Positions 31,079-42,255 of a DNA stretch of 64,000 nt are shown here, in pieces. The stretch spans positions 647,501-711,500 of the forward strand of contig JANHCV010000005.1 in the NCBI GenBank assembly GCA_025594325.1. Reading direction: 5' to 3'. Position 1 is the stretch's first letter; the number at the start of each line of letters is the position of its first letter. The position numbers and the translations under genes are program-made. Source of the stretch: Blastocladiella emersonii ATCC 22665 (taxonomy: Eukaryota > Blastocladiomycota > Blastocladiomycetes > Blastocladiales > Blastocladiaceae). The notes under the pieces are model-generated. The model was not told the DNA's origin. It saw only the letters and a program-made list of their open reading frames with translations, and did not search any database.

Positions 31079-32990
31079 ATGGAGGGCTCTCACGACCAGC
31101 GAGATGTCGAGGGAGCAAATGACGTCTACCTCGACATGGCGCCTCCGCGGGTGCCGTTCAAGTACTGGTCCTTTGTGCGGTCGAGCGCGGCCATCGTGGC
31201 GACATGCACAGCCGTGGCGTTGATCAGCTTCATTGCCGGCGTCTACTCTTCGCCCGAGAACGCGGACCGGTTCGGCGAACCGACGCAGGCGTGGGTGTAC
31301 AACGTCTACGAGGCGCTGACGTGGTCGTGGATCGCGCGGCTGCTGCAGCGGCACTTCTCCATCGACTTCAAGCCCGTGGCCATGGACCGCGGGCTCAACG
31401 CCTCCTTCCTCGCGTTCCACGTGCTCGTGTACGGCGGGCTCGCCGCGGGCCCGTACTTTCCGACCCCCGAGCACTTCAAGCTGTACCGCGACATCCGCTT
31501 CGTGTACATTTCGCTCGTCGCGCTCGTCGTGCTGCGGTTCCGCGTGTTCGCGACCGCGCGCGAGCGGCCGGGGCTGCTCCCGCCGCAGGCACCGCAGCTC
31601 GCCGCGTTCGCGCTCATGTGGCTCGCCTTCTTCGCGTACTGGCTCAGCGACTTTGCCGACGCGCCGATGGCCCGGTGGGCGCTGCTCGGCGGGTGCGGGG
31701 TCACGATGATCGGGTCGTTTGCGACGGCCCTGGTCGCGGCGGGCCGCCGACCGGACCTCGTGCGCCGGTTCGATATCTGCGCCATCCTGTACGGCGGGTA
31801 CCACGTCACGCGCGTCCTCGGCTGCGCCCTGGCGATCGCGCTCGGCACGTCGTGGGGACGGCAGTACCTGCCCTGGATCGTCTTCACGTACCGCAGCCTG
31901 TACTCGGGGACTACGCTGTTCATCTACGACCTCATGATGAGCGCGTTCGGGGTCCCAATACTGTGGGGATCGTTTTGCCTGCGTGTACGCCCGCATGTTC
32001 TTGACTCACGACCCGCCACGCTGACCCTCTCCCCTTCCCGCCTAGCTCGCCGAAGGCCTGAGCACAATGCTCGCGACGCTCAACTTCACGACCAAGGCGG
32101 GCGATTGCGCGCTGTTCATGGTCGGCAACCTGCTGATCACGGCGTTCAAGGACTGCGGGTTCCCGGACGACCTGCGTTTCTTCCTGCGCCACCAGTTCTG
32201 CCTGCTGACGCCGCGCAACGAGACCGACCTCGACGGCGAGAGCTTCCGCAGATCGACCATGTCGCTCTTCACCCGCCCGCTGAGCCGCGCGCACACGGCC
32301 AACGCGTCGAGCCTGCCGATGCTGCCCGCGCGGTCCACTTCTACCTCGACGGCCGCTTCCAAGCCGCGGTCCATCAAGCACACCCTGTCGCGCCGCCTGA
32401 GCACGCTGGGCCGCAAGACGCTGCAGTGGTGGAAACCGTACGGCGTGCGCGAGTACGCTGCGCTGCAGAGCGACACATCGCAGCAGGTAGCGCGGAGCGA
32501 GCAGATGCTGGTCGTCCGCGTCACGTCCGTGGCCACGGCGGCGGCGTGCTACGCGGCGGCGTACGCCATGGGCGTGACGAACCCGACCAAACTCGTCCTG
32601 CACCGCGACCCGACGCTCGTCACGGTGCTCTTCTGCTCGTCGCTCGTCGAGGTCACCTTCTCGCGGCTCCTCGCCGTGCGCGTGCTGCGGTGGAAGCTCG
32701 CAAGGCTGCGCGCGGTGCGCCGGCAGCTGCTCGAGGAGATCGCGGCGCTCGACGCGTCGGTCGTGATCCACGAGCGCGGGACCGCGCACGCGACGCTCAG
32801 GATGGAGACGGGCGAGCGGCTCGATCCGACCACGGAGCTCGGGGCCATGGCCAAGCACCTCGAGCCCGCGGCCGAGCCGCTCGTGCGGATCTGGTCGGCG
32901 AGCTTGCCCGCCAACAAGGATTTCCGCAGCATGGTGGTCCTCGGGATCGTGTTCATTACGTCATTGCAATACGGGCCGTGGTCCGTCTAG
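31079..32990 (+). CDS. Polytopic membrane protein, paralogue A
   Basis: Two exons (31079-31984 and 32046-32990) give 616 aa. The N-terminal half has about eight hydrophobic segments, for example 'AIVATCTAVALISFIAGVY', 'FVYISLVALVVLRF' and 'FALMWLAFFAYWL'. Characteristic motifs are 'RPGLLPPQAP', 'RFDICAILYGGYHVTRVLG' and 'WGSFCLRLAEGLSTMLATLN'. A Ser-rich loop follows, then two or three further hydrophobic stretches near the C-terminus. The next gene downstream has the same order and motifs, so the pair is a tandem duplication. I do not recognise the family. A transporter or 7TM-type receptor-like protein is possible, but nothing specific is seen. Confidence 0.75.
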
Positions 32991-33139
32991 TCAAGTCTAG
33001 AGAGAGAAATAGAAATCACTTTTGGTGTGGGAGACACGGGTCGGCCGCGGATGGCCATGGAGGCGTCGCTTGTGCCCCGCTCGCTCGCTCCTCATGCAAC
33101 TCCACTACGCAATGAACCGCACATGAACTGCCAGGCTAC

Positions 33140-34927
33140 ATGTGGCAATCGACGCTCATCATGCTGGGCACGGCGGGCCTCGCGGCCGTGCTCGCGTTCG
33201 GCATCGGGATGGTCATGGACCCGCACACGCCCGAGTTTGCGGACCACGACAAGCAGCGCGTCCACTTTGTCTATGGCTGGGCGACCTGGGTGTTCATCGG
33301 CGTCCTCTTCGTCCTGCACTTCAGCGTCGAGTTTGGCGCCGCGATCCGGACCCGCGCGATGCGCGGGATGCTCGCCGTGTACTTTGTCGGCATGACGATT
33401 GGCTTCCTGTGCGTGATCGCGGCGGGCAACGCGTCGCTCGCGTGGTACTTTTACATTGCGCGGTACGGGTACCACTCGCTGGTGCTGGTGCTCGGGCTCA
33501 GGCTGTGCGTCGACCGCGTCGAGCGCAAGTCGCCGGGCCTGCTGCCCCCGCAGCTCCCGGACAAGTATATGTTCCCCATCATGTACCTGTCGTTCGTCGT
33601 GTCGTGGGCGAGCACACTCAACCTGCCGTCGCTGATCAACTCGCTGATCCTGGTCGTCACGGTACTGTCGGGCGTCGCGAGCTTCACTTTGGCGTTCATG
33701 CGGATCCGGCGCGACCCGGCGCTCGCGCGGCAGTTCGACTGGGCGGTCCTCTTCTACGGCGGGTACCACATGACGCGGGTGCTCGCGCGGCTCCTCCCGC
33801 TGCTGCTGGGGACGAGCTTCGGGTCGCAGTTCCCCGTCGTCGTCGTGTTCGCGTTCCGCGGCCTGTTCACCGTGTTCACGCTGTTCATCGACGACCTGCT
33901 GATCGGCGCGTACGGGAAGCCGCTGCTGTGGGGCTCCTTCTTCATGCGGCTCGCCGACACGCTGGCGTCGACGCTGGCCACGCTCAACTCGACCACGTCG
34001 TGGACGGACCTCGCCGTGTTCGCCGGCGGGAACCTCGTGCTCACGCTCGTCAAGGACGTTGGATTTCTCGACGACCTGTCGCTGCTCCACGAGCGCGGGT
34101 TCTCGCTTGTCATCAACCCGCCGAGCGTCGCCGCGGTCCCACGGCCGTCGCTTAAACGCGACACGGCGGTCTCGTCGCCCGTCGAGTCGGCCAAGTCCAG
34201 CACCTCGCTCCTCCTCCCGCGGCCCAAGAAACCCCGCGCCGTCGCGCTCGAGCGGTCGACGCTGCGCGCGCTCGCGATCCATTTGGCGCTGCAGATCGAG
34301 CGGTCCGAGCAGACCCTGATCGCGCGGATCGTCGCCACGGTCGCCGCCGTCATCTGCTACGCGACAGCCGTCGCAACGCGACGCACGTGCGGCGTCCGCT
34401 TGACGCTATACCCAGGAGCAGAGGTGATCGGGACCGCGGTCCTCGCCATCATCGTCGCCGAAATGGTCACGACCCGCGCGGCCGCGGTCGCCGCGTTCCG
34501 GTGGAAGATCCAGCGCGTCGAGCGCATGCGCACCGAGCTCCGGATGCACCGGCGCGCGACGGCGGTTGCTGAATCGGGTGGCGGCGCGGAGGGAGTGCCG
34601 GCGGCAGCGGCCCTGCCGCCCATCGCGCACACGGGCCGGCGCGGGTCGCTCATGGCGCACGCGTTCAGCATGAAGCTGGTCAAGACGGAGCTCAAGGACG
34701 CGACGCAAGGCGCGTCGCTCGCGAGCGTTCACACGGCCTCGGCCCTGGGCGAGGACGCGGCTGCGCCGCCATCGGCGGGTCCCGGCGCGACCGAGCGGCC
34801 CAACGGATGGCGCGCGGTGCAGGTCGGCACGACGCGGCTCCCGACCGACCGCGTGTTCCGGTGGCTCACGCTCGCCAGCGCCGTGTTCGTGTCGGCGTCC
34901 ATATTCGGGCCGCCGACCACGCAATAG
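33140..34927 (+). CDS. Polytopic membrane protein, paralogue B
   Basis: A single exon, 595 aa, 149 bp after paralogue A on the same strand. It shares motif for motif with A: 'SPGLLPPQLP', 'QFDWAVLFYGGYHMTRVLA', 'WGSFFMRLADTLASTLATLN', and a C-terminal 'QIERSEQTLIARIVATVAA' corresponding to 'QVARSEQMLVVRVTSVATA'. It lacks the intron of A. The first exon or N-terminus could extend upstream, since A has about 45 more residues before its first membrane segment. A long hydrophilic insertion with Ala/Gly/Ser runs lies near residues 470-560. Function is unknown. Confidence 0.75.
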   Translation: MWQSTLIMLGTAGLAAVLAFGIGMVMDPHTPEFADHDKQRVHFVYGWATWVFIGVLFVLHFSVEFGAAIRTRAMRGMLAVYFVGMTIGFLCVIAAGNASLAWYFYIARYGYHSLVLVLGLRLCVDRVERKSPGLLPPQLPDKYMFPIMYLSFVVSWASTLNLPSLINSLILVVTVLSGVASFTLAFMRIRRDPALARQFDWAVLFYGGYHMTRVLARLLPLLLGTSFGSQFPVVVVFAFRGLFTVFTLFIDDLLIGAYGKPLLWGSFFMRLADTLASTLATLNSTTSWTDLAVFAGGNLVLTLVKDVGFLDDLSLLHERGFSLVINPPSVAAVPRPSLKRDTAVSSPVESAKSSTSLLLPRPKKPRAVALERSTLRALAIHLALQIERSEQTLIARIVATVAAVICYATAVATRRTCGVRLTLYPGAEVIGTAVLAIIVAEMVTTRAAAVAAFRWKIQRVERMRTELRMHRRATAVAESGGGAEGVPAAAALPPIAHTGRRGSLMAHAFSMKLVKTELKDATQGASLASVHTASALGEDAAAPPSAGPGATERPNGWRAVQVGTTRLPTDRVFRWLTLASAVFVSASIFGPPTTQ

Positions 34928-35413
34928 AACTAGAACAACACGTTTTTGTGCGCGCGCTGCGAGAGGTGCGATGCGACGCGACGCCAAGGAATTCACGCGC
35001 GCGCGCGTCACGTGCGGGTAGGTGTCGCGTGGTCAACGCGTTGCGCCAGAGCGGGCGAGTGATTCACACAGGTGCGGCTCCATTTCGGACCCGCGAACGA
35101 GAACGTGTCCGTCTGGGGCCGCGAGGCCGGTTCGAGTCACGCCGCGGGGCCGGCCGCGGCCGTGGGAGCCGGGATGCTGACGCATTCGTGACTGCGGTGC
35201 GCGCTTATATGAAGGGGCGCGGTCCCTGCTGTCACAAGTGGAGTGGACCCGTGCGTGTGTCCGCAACGCGTCGCGACGCGTCTCCAGTGTCTCACGCGCA
35301 CGTTTCCGCTTCCATCGGCCCTCGATACCCTCACCCTTGCCCTCGCTCTGGAAGATACCCACCCACCCTCGCACACTTGCTCTGAATTGCTCTACCACAC
35401 CGACGACACGACC
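34928..35413. promoter_or_regulatory. Promoter region of the TM-SH3 gene
   Basis: 486 bp with no gene. A TATA-like TTATATGAA at 35205-35213 lies about 200 bp upstream of the next start. GACGCGTC-type motifs cluster at about 35265-35285. The 60 bp before the start are CA-rich. Confidence 0.4.
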
Positions 35414-36425
35414 ATGGGCATCGTGAAACGCTCGCTCGACAGATACCCCGACCTAGACGCTGCGGCTGCTGCTGCGCCACCACCCTCCTCGCGCGCGCTC
35501 TTCAGGCGCGCTGCAGCACAGGATCCGCCGTCGCTCCCGTGGGGCGGGATCGCGATCGGCATCGGCGCGCTGCTCGCCATCATCGTCGGGTGCTGCGTGC
35601 TCGGCCGGATCCGGCGGCGCGGGCGCAAGAGTGCGTTGTCTTCACCACGACTTGCTCGACTCGTGTTCTGATGGGACATTGTGGTGAGTAGACCAGGAAG
35701 CCGCCGAAGCCGCAAAAGCGCTCGCCGAAGCCCAGGCTGCGACCGCGGCGGCCGAGTCGGCGGCCGCCCAGCGCACCGCGGCCGTCGGGTCCAACGACTA
35801 CCTGCTGGGCCCCGGCCCCGGGTCCGCGCTCGGGTACAAACCGTCGCCCATGACGCGGTCGCACGAGTCGGTCCACCACTACCACCACCACCACACGGGC
35901 TCATCTTCATCGTCCGCCCCCGCCGCCACGAAACCTTCGCCTCTCCCGTCGACCGTGGTCCCGATGCCCATGCCGCCGCCGCCGCTCCCGCTCCCGCTGC
36001 AGACCACGGGCTACCTCCCGCCCGCGCTCCCTCCCTCGGCGCCCGCGTCGCCCGCCGTAACAACACGCCCGCCGCTCCCCGCCATGGCCGTCCCCGGCGA
36101 ACCCTGGACCGCGCTGTGGGACTACGCGCCGCAGGCCGCCGACGAGCTCGCGGTGCGCCGCGGCGACACGGTCGTGGTGCTCGAGGCGTTTGACGACGCG
36201 TGGGCGCGGTGCCGCCACGCGGCCACGGGGAACATCGGGTTCATCCCGCTCACGCTCATGGCGCGCGGCGGCGCGGGCGGCGGCGCGGGTGGTGCGATGC
36301 CGCAGGCCCCACGGCAGCAGCACGGGCCCGTTGGCGCGTACGGGAACATGTACCAGCACCAGAGGCCTGCGGGACCCGTGCCGAGTGTTGGCGCGCGGTT
36401 CGGGTCGATGCCGCGGCGCGCTTGA
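35414..36425 (+). CDS. Single-pass membrane protein with C-terminal SH3 domain
   Basis: Two exons (35414-35630 and 35692-36425) give 316 aa. Residues 48-66 ('IAIGIGALLAIIVGCCVLG') form one membrane segment, followed at once by 'RIRRRGRK', so the long C-terminal part should be cytoplasmic. Then come an Ala-rich helix, a His run, and a Pro-rich linker with 'PMPPPPLPLPL'. The C-terminal SH3 domain (about residues 195-250) has the typical ALYDY-like start 'WTALWDYAPQAADELAVRRGD', the central Trp ('DAWARCRH') and the closing 'GNIGFIPLTLM'. The build recalls fungal membrane-SH3 adaptors in signalling, but it has one, not four, membrane passes, so it is not a Sho1 orthologue by layout. Confidence 0.78.
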
Positions 36426-36500
36426 GGTGAGGATGAAGGGTAAATGGATGAAGAAGAGAGGAATACATTGGACTGGCTCGCTCGACTGCATGTGCGATGG

Positions 36501-37860
36501 CTACCGCGACCGCGACCGGCTCGGGGTCCGCGACACGGACCGCCCGCGCCCATGCATCCGGCGCGGCGGCGGTGGACTGCGGCTACGGCTCCACGATCGA
36601 CCGCGTGCTCCCCCTGCAGGCCAATCGCGTCGACCCGGCGGCGGCGGGCTGCGCGACCGGTGACGTGCGCCACCGCGATGGGGATGGCCCTTGAGCCTGG
36701 TCTCGTGAGGAGGTGGAGCATGCCGACCCCCGCGCCCGTTGCGGAACACGGACGACTCGGGCGACACGAGCGCACAGAACACGGGGATCCCGTCGATCTC
36801 GGCCCCGCCGCCCTCGTGCATGTGCTCGAGCGCCGTCTCGGCGTCGTCGGGCGTTGCGAACGTCACGAAGGCTTTGCCGTTGCGGAACCGGCCTACATTT
36901 TGGAGGTAGGGAGGGAGGGAGTGAGCCACGGGGTTTTAGACGAAGCGGGGAAAGCGTACCGATCGGCGGGACGACTTCGACCCCGACCACGCGCCCGAAA
37001 AACGCAAAGATCTCCTCGAGGTGCGGCGGGCGCACGCGCGGCGACACGTTCTTGACCAGCAGCTTCTTGGACCGCACGCGCCCCGGCGGCGGCGGCGTGC
37101 GCGACCGCGGTCGCCGCGGGGACCGCGCGTGGCGGCGGACGGGCGATCGCGAACGGGACCGCGAGCGCGAACGAGAGTAGTCGTCACGCCGGCGATGGCG
37201 ACGCGGCGAACGCGACCGCGACCGCGAGCGGGACCGGGATCGGGACGGCGTCCACCGACGCCGCCGGTGCGCTGGCGAAGGCGACCGGCTCCCGCCACGT
37301 GGGCTCGGCGAGCGCGACCACGACCGCGCACGGCGCCCGCGGCGCGGAGACGGGGAGCGGGAACGCGACCGCGAGCGGCACAGCGAGTCCCGGCGACGAC
37401 GGGTAGACCGGCGCGGCGCCGGGCTGTACGACCTGGACCGCGAGCGAGAACGCGACGGCGACCGGGACGAGGAGCGGGACGCGCGGCGGCTGCGTCGCGG
37501 TGGCGTGCGGGACCGAGACCGCGACCGCGAGGGGGAACGAGACCGGGAACGAGACCGCGACGAGCGCGACAGCGACCGGCGGCGGCGTTTACGGCCCGCG
37601 GGCGACGGGGACCGCGAGCGCGAGTGAGACCGCGACCGGGACCGCGAGTAGGTCGAGCGCGACAGACTGCGGGAGCGTGAGCGGCGGTGCGGGCGCGGTG
37701 CCGGCGAGTCGGCGCGGGGCGAGACGGCGCGGGGCGTGGCAGGCGACCGCGACGGCGACCGTGCCGGCGACGGGGTGCGCGACCCGGACCGCGCGGGCGA
37801 CGTCAGCATCTCGGTCGGCAGCGGCGACGCGGACGGGTGGGGCGGGTCGTCCACGTCCAT
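36501..37860 (-). CDS. RNPS1-like SR protein (RS domain plus RRM)
   Basis: Splicing or exon-junction-type RNA-binding protein. Two exons (36960-37860 and 36501-36892) give 430 aa. About 230 residues of Arg-Ser dipeptides precede one RRM. Its RNP2-like strand is 'KKLLVKNVSP', then 'HLEEIFAFFGRVVGVEVV', and the RNP1-like segment is 'GKAFVTFATPDDAETALEHM'. The intron falls inside the RRM. A second, shorter RS and Pro-rich tail follows. The 'HLEEIFAFFG' helix and the N-terminal RS region are RNPS1-like. The RS coding stretch is a long imprecise repeat in DNA, so it reads as Arg-rich frames on both strands. Confidence 0.85.
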
Positions 37861-38443
37861 GGTCGGTTACATGCGATGCAGCGTCTGGGGGAGAAGGGGA
37901 GAGCGTGGATGCAAGAAGGGGCAAACGAGGCGGCCGTGTGAGCGAGCGGCCGATGCGAAATGGTCGGCGACGGTCGGCCGCACGTGCGCGCCCCTTCTCT
38001 CCCCGCGTCCCGAGAACTCACTACCATGATACACTGAGGCATGGAATCGAATGGAGACTCTACGCAACTAGTTTAACTGATTGAATACCATGGATCTGGC
38101 GGAATCCGGGGCTCGCGTCGATGAGTTGGGCGACCTCGACTCACGCGAAGGCGCCGCAGAGTGGCCCGTGCTTCGCCGGTTCTCGCAGCATATCGACCAG
38201 GAAAATGTACCATTATATTCGATTCTTATCCGTTTGCCCGGATCGATGAAGCTCTATCCGATCCAGCGGTGTTACGTGCGCGAGGATGCCCATCAACCAT
38301 CAACTGAAGTCCGCGCTCAACCCTCGTTACTCGAATGGCAATTCTTGTATTTTATACCCCCGTAGCGGTATCTCATGCTTTGCCTGACCAGTTCACGGAT
38401 ACTTCGCGAAAGAAGGTCCCACGCTGCTCCTAGCCTCGTTGCC
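37861..38443. other. Intergenic, no reliable gene
   Basis: Holds the SR-gene promoter. A plus-strand frame of 91 codons from the ATG at 38090 has no recognisable features and is not accepted. The base composition becomes less GC-rich here, marking the start of the accessory region. I looked for the missing C-terminal domain of the neighbouring F-box-like gene here and did not find it. Confidence 0.4.
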
Positions 38444-39634
38444 TCAGCCCCGTTGGAAAGATCGTTCAGCTTCGCCACGCTTCTTGTCCTTCACCTGCAA
38501 GGTATCGTCACCCTGTGGCAGGTCGAGGCACTGTTGGCCTCGCTGGTGACGACGGCTGGGACCAGGAGCGCTGCGGCGGCGGCCTAAAGGAGGGACGCCA
38601 ACAAAGTCGGGCGGGCGATCGACTTGGGAATGGACGGCGGGCTTGACCTGCGCCGGAACAACGACATTCGGAAACCGATCAAACAACGGTAAGAAAAACT
38701 GGTGGCCCTGATCGACTGCAGCAAAGACGTAGAGATTACGCGTCTCCGCTGACATGTGCGAGGCGTGATCGAAAACCCAAACGAAAAGCTCCAGGGAGGC
38801 AACAACCCCGGCTTGAAATGCGGGCGCGTGTGTAATTAGACCCGCTGGTAGCTCCGTGCAAAGTATCGCGGTGACAGCGTCAACGTCTACGGTGTAGCGA
38901 GAATCGCCAAGGAGGAGCTTGAAGCAGGGAGCTTTCCACGACAGCGCTGCGTGAAACACGAGCGCGTCCACGAAACGGACAGAGCCCGACTCGCCGGTGA
39001 AGTTGTCGGGATTGCTCGCGGAATAGTTTTCGCTCAGGAGAGCCCAGTCGCCGAGGCCAGCGCGAATATCGAGAAGCCACGGGCACTCGGCGAGAACAAC
39101 TTCGAGCGTCTCCTGCAAGAAGTTCGTCCAGCCGTACATGGCGCCGCCGATCAGGAGCCGGATAAGCGCAAACAGAGGGCGCTTCCAGATAAAGCACCAC
39201 CCAAAGTACGAGTCCTGCAAGAGTTCAGGGAACGTCTCCGTGTCAAAGTCAGTGGGCCGAACGCGGCGACACACGTAACCGGCGAGTGCGATGAGGACTT
39301 GAGTCGGCGGGGACAAGCCCTCGTAGCCCCAGTCGCGAGACCCAGCGCGTTTTACTTCGGGAGGATTGAGGTCCGCGTCGATGAGCCGACCGATCTCGAT
39401 GCTGCACGGCAGGTCACCGTGAGCGTCCGCAGAAACAATTCGAGCCGTAACGGAGACAGCCCAAGCGAGTCGAACAGACCCGTCGATAGCAAGCGCGTGA
39501 AGTGAAGCTGAAGCAGCCGCGATCGCGAGACGGGGCTCCGCGATTTGGAGGATCGCGACCACCAGTTCCGCAGGAAGCCGAGCAGGGATATAGCAGCCCG
39601 GGTCCGTTTCATGCGTTTTCATCAAGTTATTCAT
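38444..39634 (-). CDS. F-box-like family protein (3'-truncated copy)
   Basis: The longest open copy of the local family, 396 aa from the ATG at 39632-39634. Residues 15-50 resemble an F-box ('RLPAELVVAILQIAEPRLAI'), the motif that usually links a substrate adaptor to SCF ubiquitin ligases. The body is helical with Trp and Cys ('GWTNFLQETLEVVLAECPWLL', 'FVDALVFHAALSW', 'LFVWVFDHASHMS'). After about residue 330 the sequence leaves the family pattern: a different frame ('ARPTLLASLL') matches better, and the C-terminal Cys-x2-Cys-Pro domain seen in other copies is absent. It is therefore either a shortened working gene or an early pseudogene. GC content at third positions is lower than in housekeeping genes. 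Confidence 0.6.
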   Translation of the reverse strand: MNNLMKTHETDPGCYIPARLPAELVVAILQIAEPRLAIAAASASLHALAIDGSVRLAWAVSVTARIVSADAHGDLPCSIEIGRLIDADLNPPEVKRAGSRDWGYEGLSPPTQVLIALAGYVCRRVRPTDFDTETFPELLQDSYFGWCFIWKRPLFALIRLLIGGAMYGWTNFLQETLEVVLAECPWLLDIRAGLGDWALLSENYSASNPDNFTGESGSVRFVDALVFHAALSWKAPCFKLLLGDSRYTVDVDAVTAILCTELPAGLITHAPAFQAGVVASLELFVWVFDHASHMSAETRNLYVFAAVDQGHQFFLPLFDRFPNVVVPAQVKPAVHSQVDRPPDFVGVPPLGRRRSAPGPSRRHQRGQQCLDLPQGDDTLQVKDKKRGEAERSFQRG

Positions 39635-39885
39635 GTTTCCGTGGGGGTTGGGCGTTCGCAGTGAGAGGGAGTCGGAGCGACCAGCCGAAGCGGGCGAGGC
39701 GAGACGCGCGTCTCAGCTTCGCCGCCGCCTCGTTCCAAGCGTCGCTCCACGCGTCTCAGAGCAACTCGCGGGTCATAGTCCGAGATATGTGAACAAAATG
39801 ATCGTGATTACCCTAAGTGACTGATGAAGATGATGATGTGGGTGTGCCATGATACACTACGGGCCTCGGCCCTTCGACCGCAGCC

Positions 39886-41485
39886 TTAGCGCTGCAGCGA
39901 GTCGAAGCGCGGGGGCGTCGGGTGGGACTGGGCCGACTCGACACACATGACGGGGAAGTAGCCGGTGATAGCAGGGCGGCCGGGCTGGGCGTGGCGGGTG
40001 CCCTGGGCCCACTGGTCCGTGTACCGGATGTGCACCGTGACCCAGTCGCCGTGCGCGAGCTCGATCTCCTCCATCTTGGTCGGCGCGAACGCCTGCAGGA
40101 CCTGCGCGACGGTGCACTCGGTCGGCTGCAGCGCCGGGTCGAGCGGGTTGACGGGCGCGGGGACCGCACCGGCGCCGACGCGGCCGGCGCCGCCCATCGC
40201 GGCAGCACCGACGACGCCGGCGGTCATGGCGGGGGCCGGCGCCGAGGGACCGTGCGAGACGAGTGGCTGCTGCTCGGTGCGCACGGGCCGCGCAATGGTC
40301 ATGTCGTTGATGGGCTCGATATCCTTGGCCTTGCGGCGCGTGAACTTGAGGGCGGCGAGGCCGATGACGCAGGCGATGCCGATGACGATCAGGACAATGA
40401 ACCCGGGCTTCATGCCCTGCTTGCAGGGGACGCGCTCGTTGCCGTCGCACGTCGGGGTGGTCTCGGTGGTAGGCGCGGAGCTGGCGGCGAGGAGCGTCGA
40501 GCAGCGGTCCTTGGACAGGTTGGAGCACTTCTGCTTGCACGCGGTGAGCTCGTCCGTGTAGCCGCACAGGTTGATGCCGTCGGCCATCTCGTTGAGCTCG
40601 CCCGAGATGCAGGTGCCGTTGTTGGCGCGCCACGGGTGGGCCTTGAGCTCGGCAATGTGCTTGTTGCTGATGGCGCGGCCGGGCTCGCCGACGGGGCACA
40701 TGTTCGAGTTCTCGAGGTCGAGCTGCAGCGAGTTGGCGCGCGAGTCGAGCGTGGTGCCGCACACGAGCGGGGTCTTGGGCCCCTTGGCGCACGGGTCGTT
40801 GCGGTCGGTGAAGAACTTGAGAATGTCGATGCAGAACCACGTCTTGTACCACAGCTGCGACGGCATGGTGCACCCGGCCGTGGCCAGCATGTAGTCCTTG
40901 GCGTAGAGCGACATGTACGAGTAGTTGGCGCCCGCGTACACGGCGTCGAGCTCGGTCGAGTTGGCCAGCGCAGCGGGAATCTTGTCGGGGTTCTTGGACG
41001 GGAAGCGCGCGTCAAAGTACGGGCGCAGGTTGATCGGGAGGTACTGGCCCGTGAAGCCTACACGCCACGAGAATCGATCAGCGGGCGATTCACGCACACG
41101 CGTGGAGCGAGTGCGGGGGATCGAGCGTACCGCGGCACACGTTGGACACCTCGAGCACGAGGCACTCGTTGTCGCCGCGCTCGCTGACCTTGCAGCGGCC
41201 GGCCTTGCACGGGTCCGTGGCCGTGGGCGTGGCGGTCGGCGCGGCGGTGCCCGACGCGGTGCGCGACGAGGCCTGCGACGCCGTGGTCGACGAGGGGCGC
41301 GCCGAGGTGGTGGGCTGCTGGTTGGTCGCGCCGCCACCCGGCAGCACCGAGGCGATAGGGCCGGGCAGGTTGGTCGGAATCGGCAGCTGCGGCAGCGCCG
41401 CAGCGCGCTCGGTGGCGGTGGCGGCCAGCAGGACCGCGGCGAGCGCGAGGAGCGCCGTGGCGCGGGCGATGCGAGGGAGTGCCAT
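39886..41485 (-). CDS. Surface protein: signal peptide, Cys-rich ectodomain, TM, SH3-like tail
   Basis: Two exons (41131-41485 and 39886-41057) give 508 aa. Residues 9-28 ('ATALLALAAVLLAATATERA') form a signal peptide. A Ser/Thr/Pro stalk, likely O-glycosylated, precedes a Cys-rich ectodomain of about 250 residues ('CKAGRCKVSERGDNECLVL', 'WYKTWFCIDILKFF', 'CGYTDELTACKQKCSNL'). A membrane segment ('FIVLIVIGIACVIGLAALKF') is followed by 'TRRKAK'. The cytoplasmic end holds an SH3-like fold: 'FAPTKMEEIELAHGDWVTV', 'YTDQWAQGT', 'ITGYFPVMCVE'. It is the same general plan as the gene at 35414. It may sense or anchor at the cell surface and recruit Pro-rich partners. Confidence 0.75.
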
Positions 41486-42255
41486 GATTGCAAGGCGAGC
41501 GAGGGGGTCCCAGTCGCTGGCTGGTGCGGGAGGAGCAGCCCGCGGCGAGATGTGCAAAGATGCAAGGATGCAAGAAGCGGAGCCGAGTTCCAGCGAGGGC
41601 GCCACCGAAGGATGGAAGTCGAAACGGCGGCGAGTGGGTTGCTGTTGCTGCGGTCGGGTGCAGGCGCGAGTGAGGAGCTGCGGATGCCGGTTCGGGGGAT
41701 GGCTGCTGCCGCTGCGTCAACTGCGGCCGTGCTCGAGGGGATCCGTGCGCTGCGTGGGCGTGGTCAGTGGCCCCTGCGAGAAGTGGAGAGCGCGGTGAGC
41801 GTGGCGGCCGCGACGGGGGCGCACCGAGAAAAACCCACGAGCCGGAGAGGAAACCGCACATCCCGTGACGCGCCTGCCACCCCCGTTGCTCCGATCACCG
41901 TCTCGATCAAAGTCGCGTCGCGCGTCGCGCCTCGCTGCATCAGGCGTGATGAGTTCCAGTTCGTCCCACTTCACAGTTTGACGACTTTCTTCTGGAGGTC
42001 CGGGATTGATTTTATGAGGGAATTGTTGGTTTTCCGCCAAGAAAGCACCTGACGACGTTGGCGTTCGCGTCGCACGCTATGATCCAGCTTGAGATCTTGA
42101 GCGAGCTCGATTCTTTGGGCACGGAACAAGAGAGCTCGGATGAAGCAGACCTATGGTGGAACGATCGCGAAGGATAAACGTGCGTTACGGTGCCCACGGC
42201 ATGTCGCTGACAGCAACACGAGATACTCCCGACCGCGCCCGCGACGACCTCCCTG
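41486..42255. other. Intergenic, no gene seen
   Basis: About 770 bp holding the promoter of the surface-protein gene. CTG/CAG-like and GC-rich tracts occur at 41635-41720. Open frames here are the antisense of the neighbouring exon or have no features. Confidence 0.4.

Noticed and set aside
35120-35150. tRNA gene (GGTTCGAGTC resembles a B box)
   Set aside because: No A box at the right distance and no cloverleaf can be drawn.
36960-37860. DNA-level tandem repeat or satellite
   Set aside because: The repetition comes from Arg-Ser codons of the SR protein, with imprecise units.
38090-38365. Small plus-strand gene
   Set aside because: 91 codons, no features, in a region of decay; chance frame likely.
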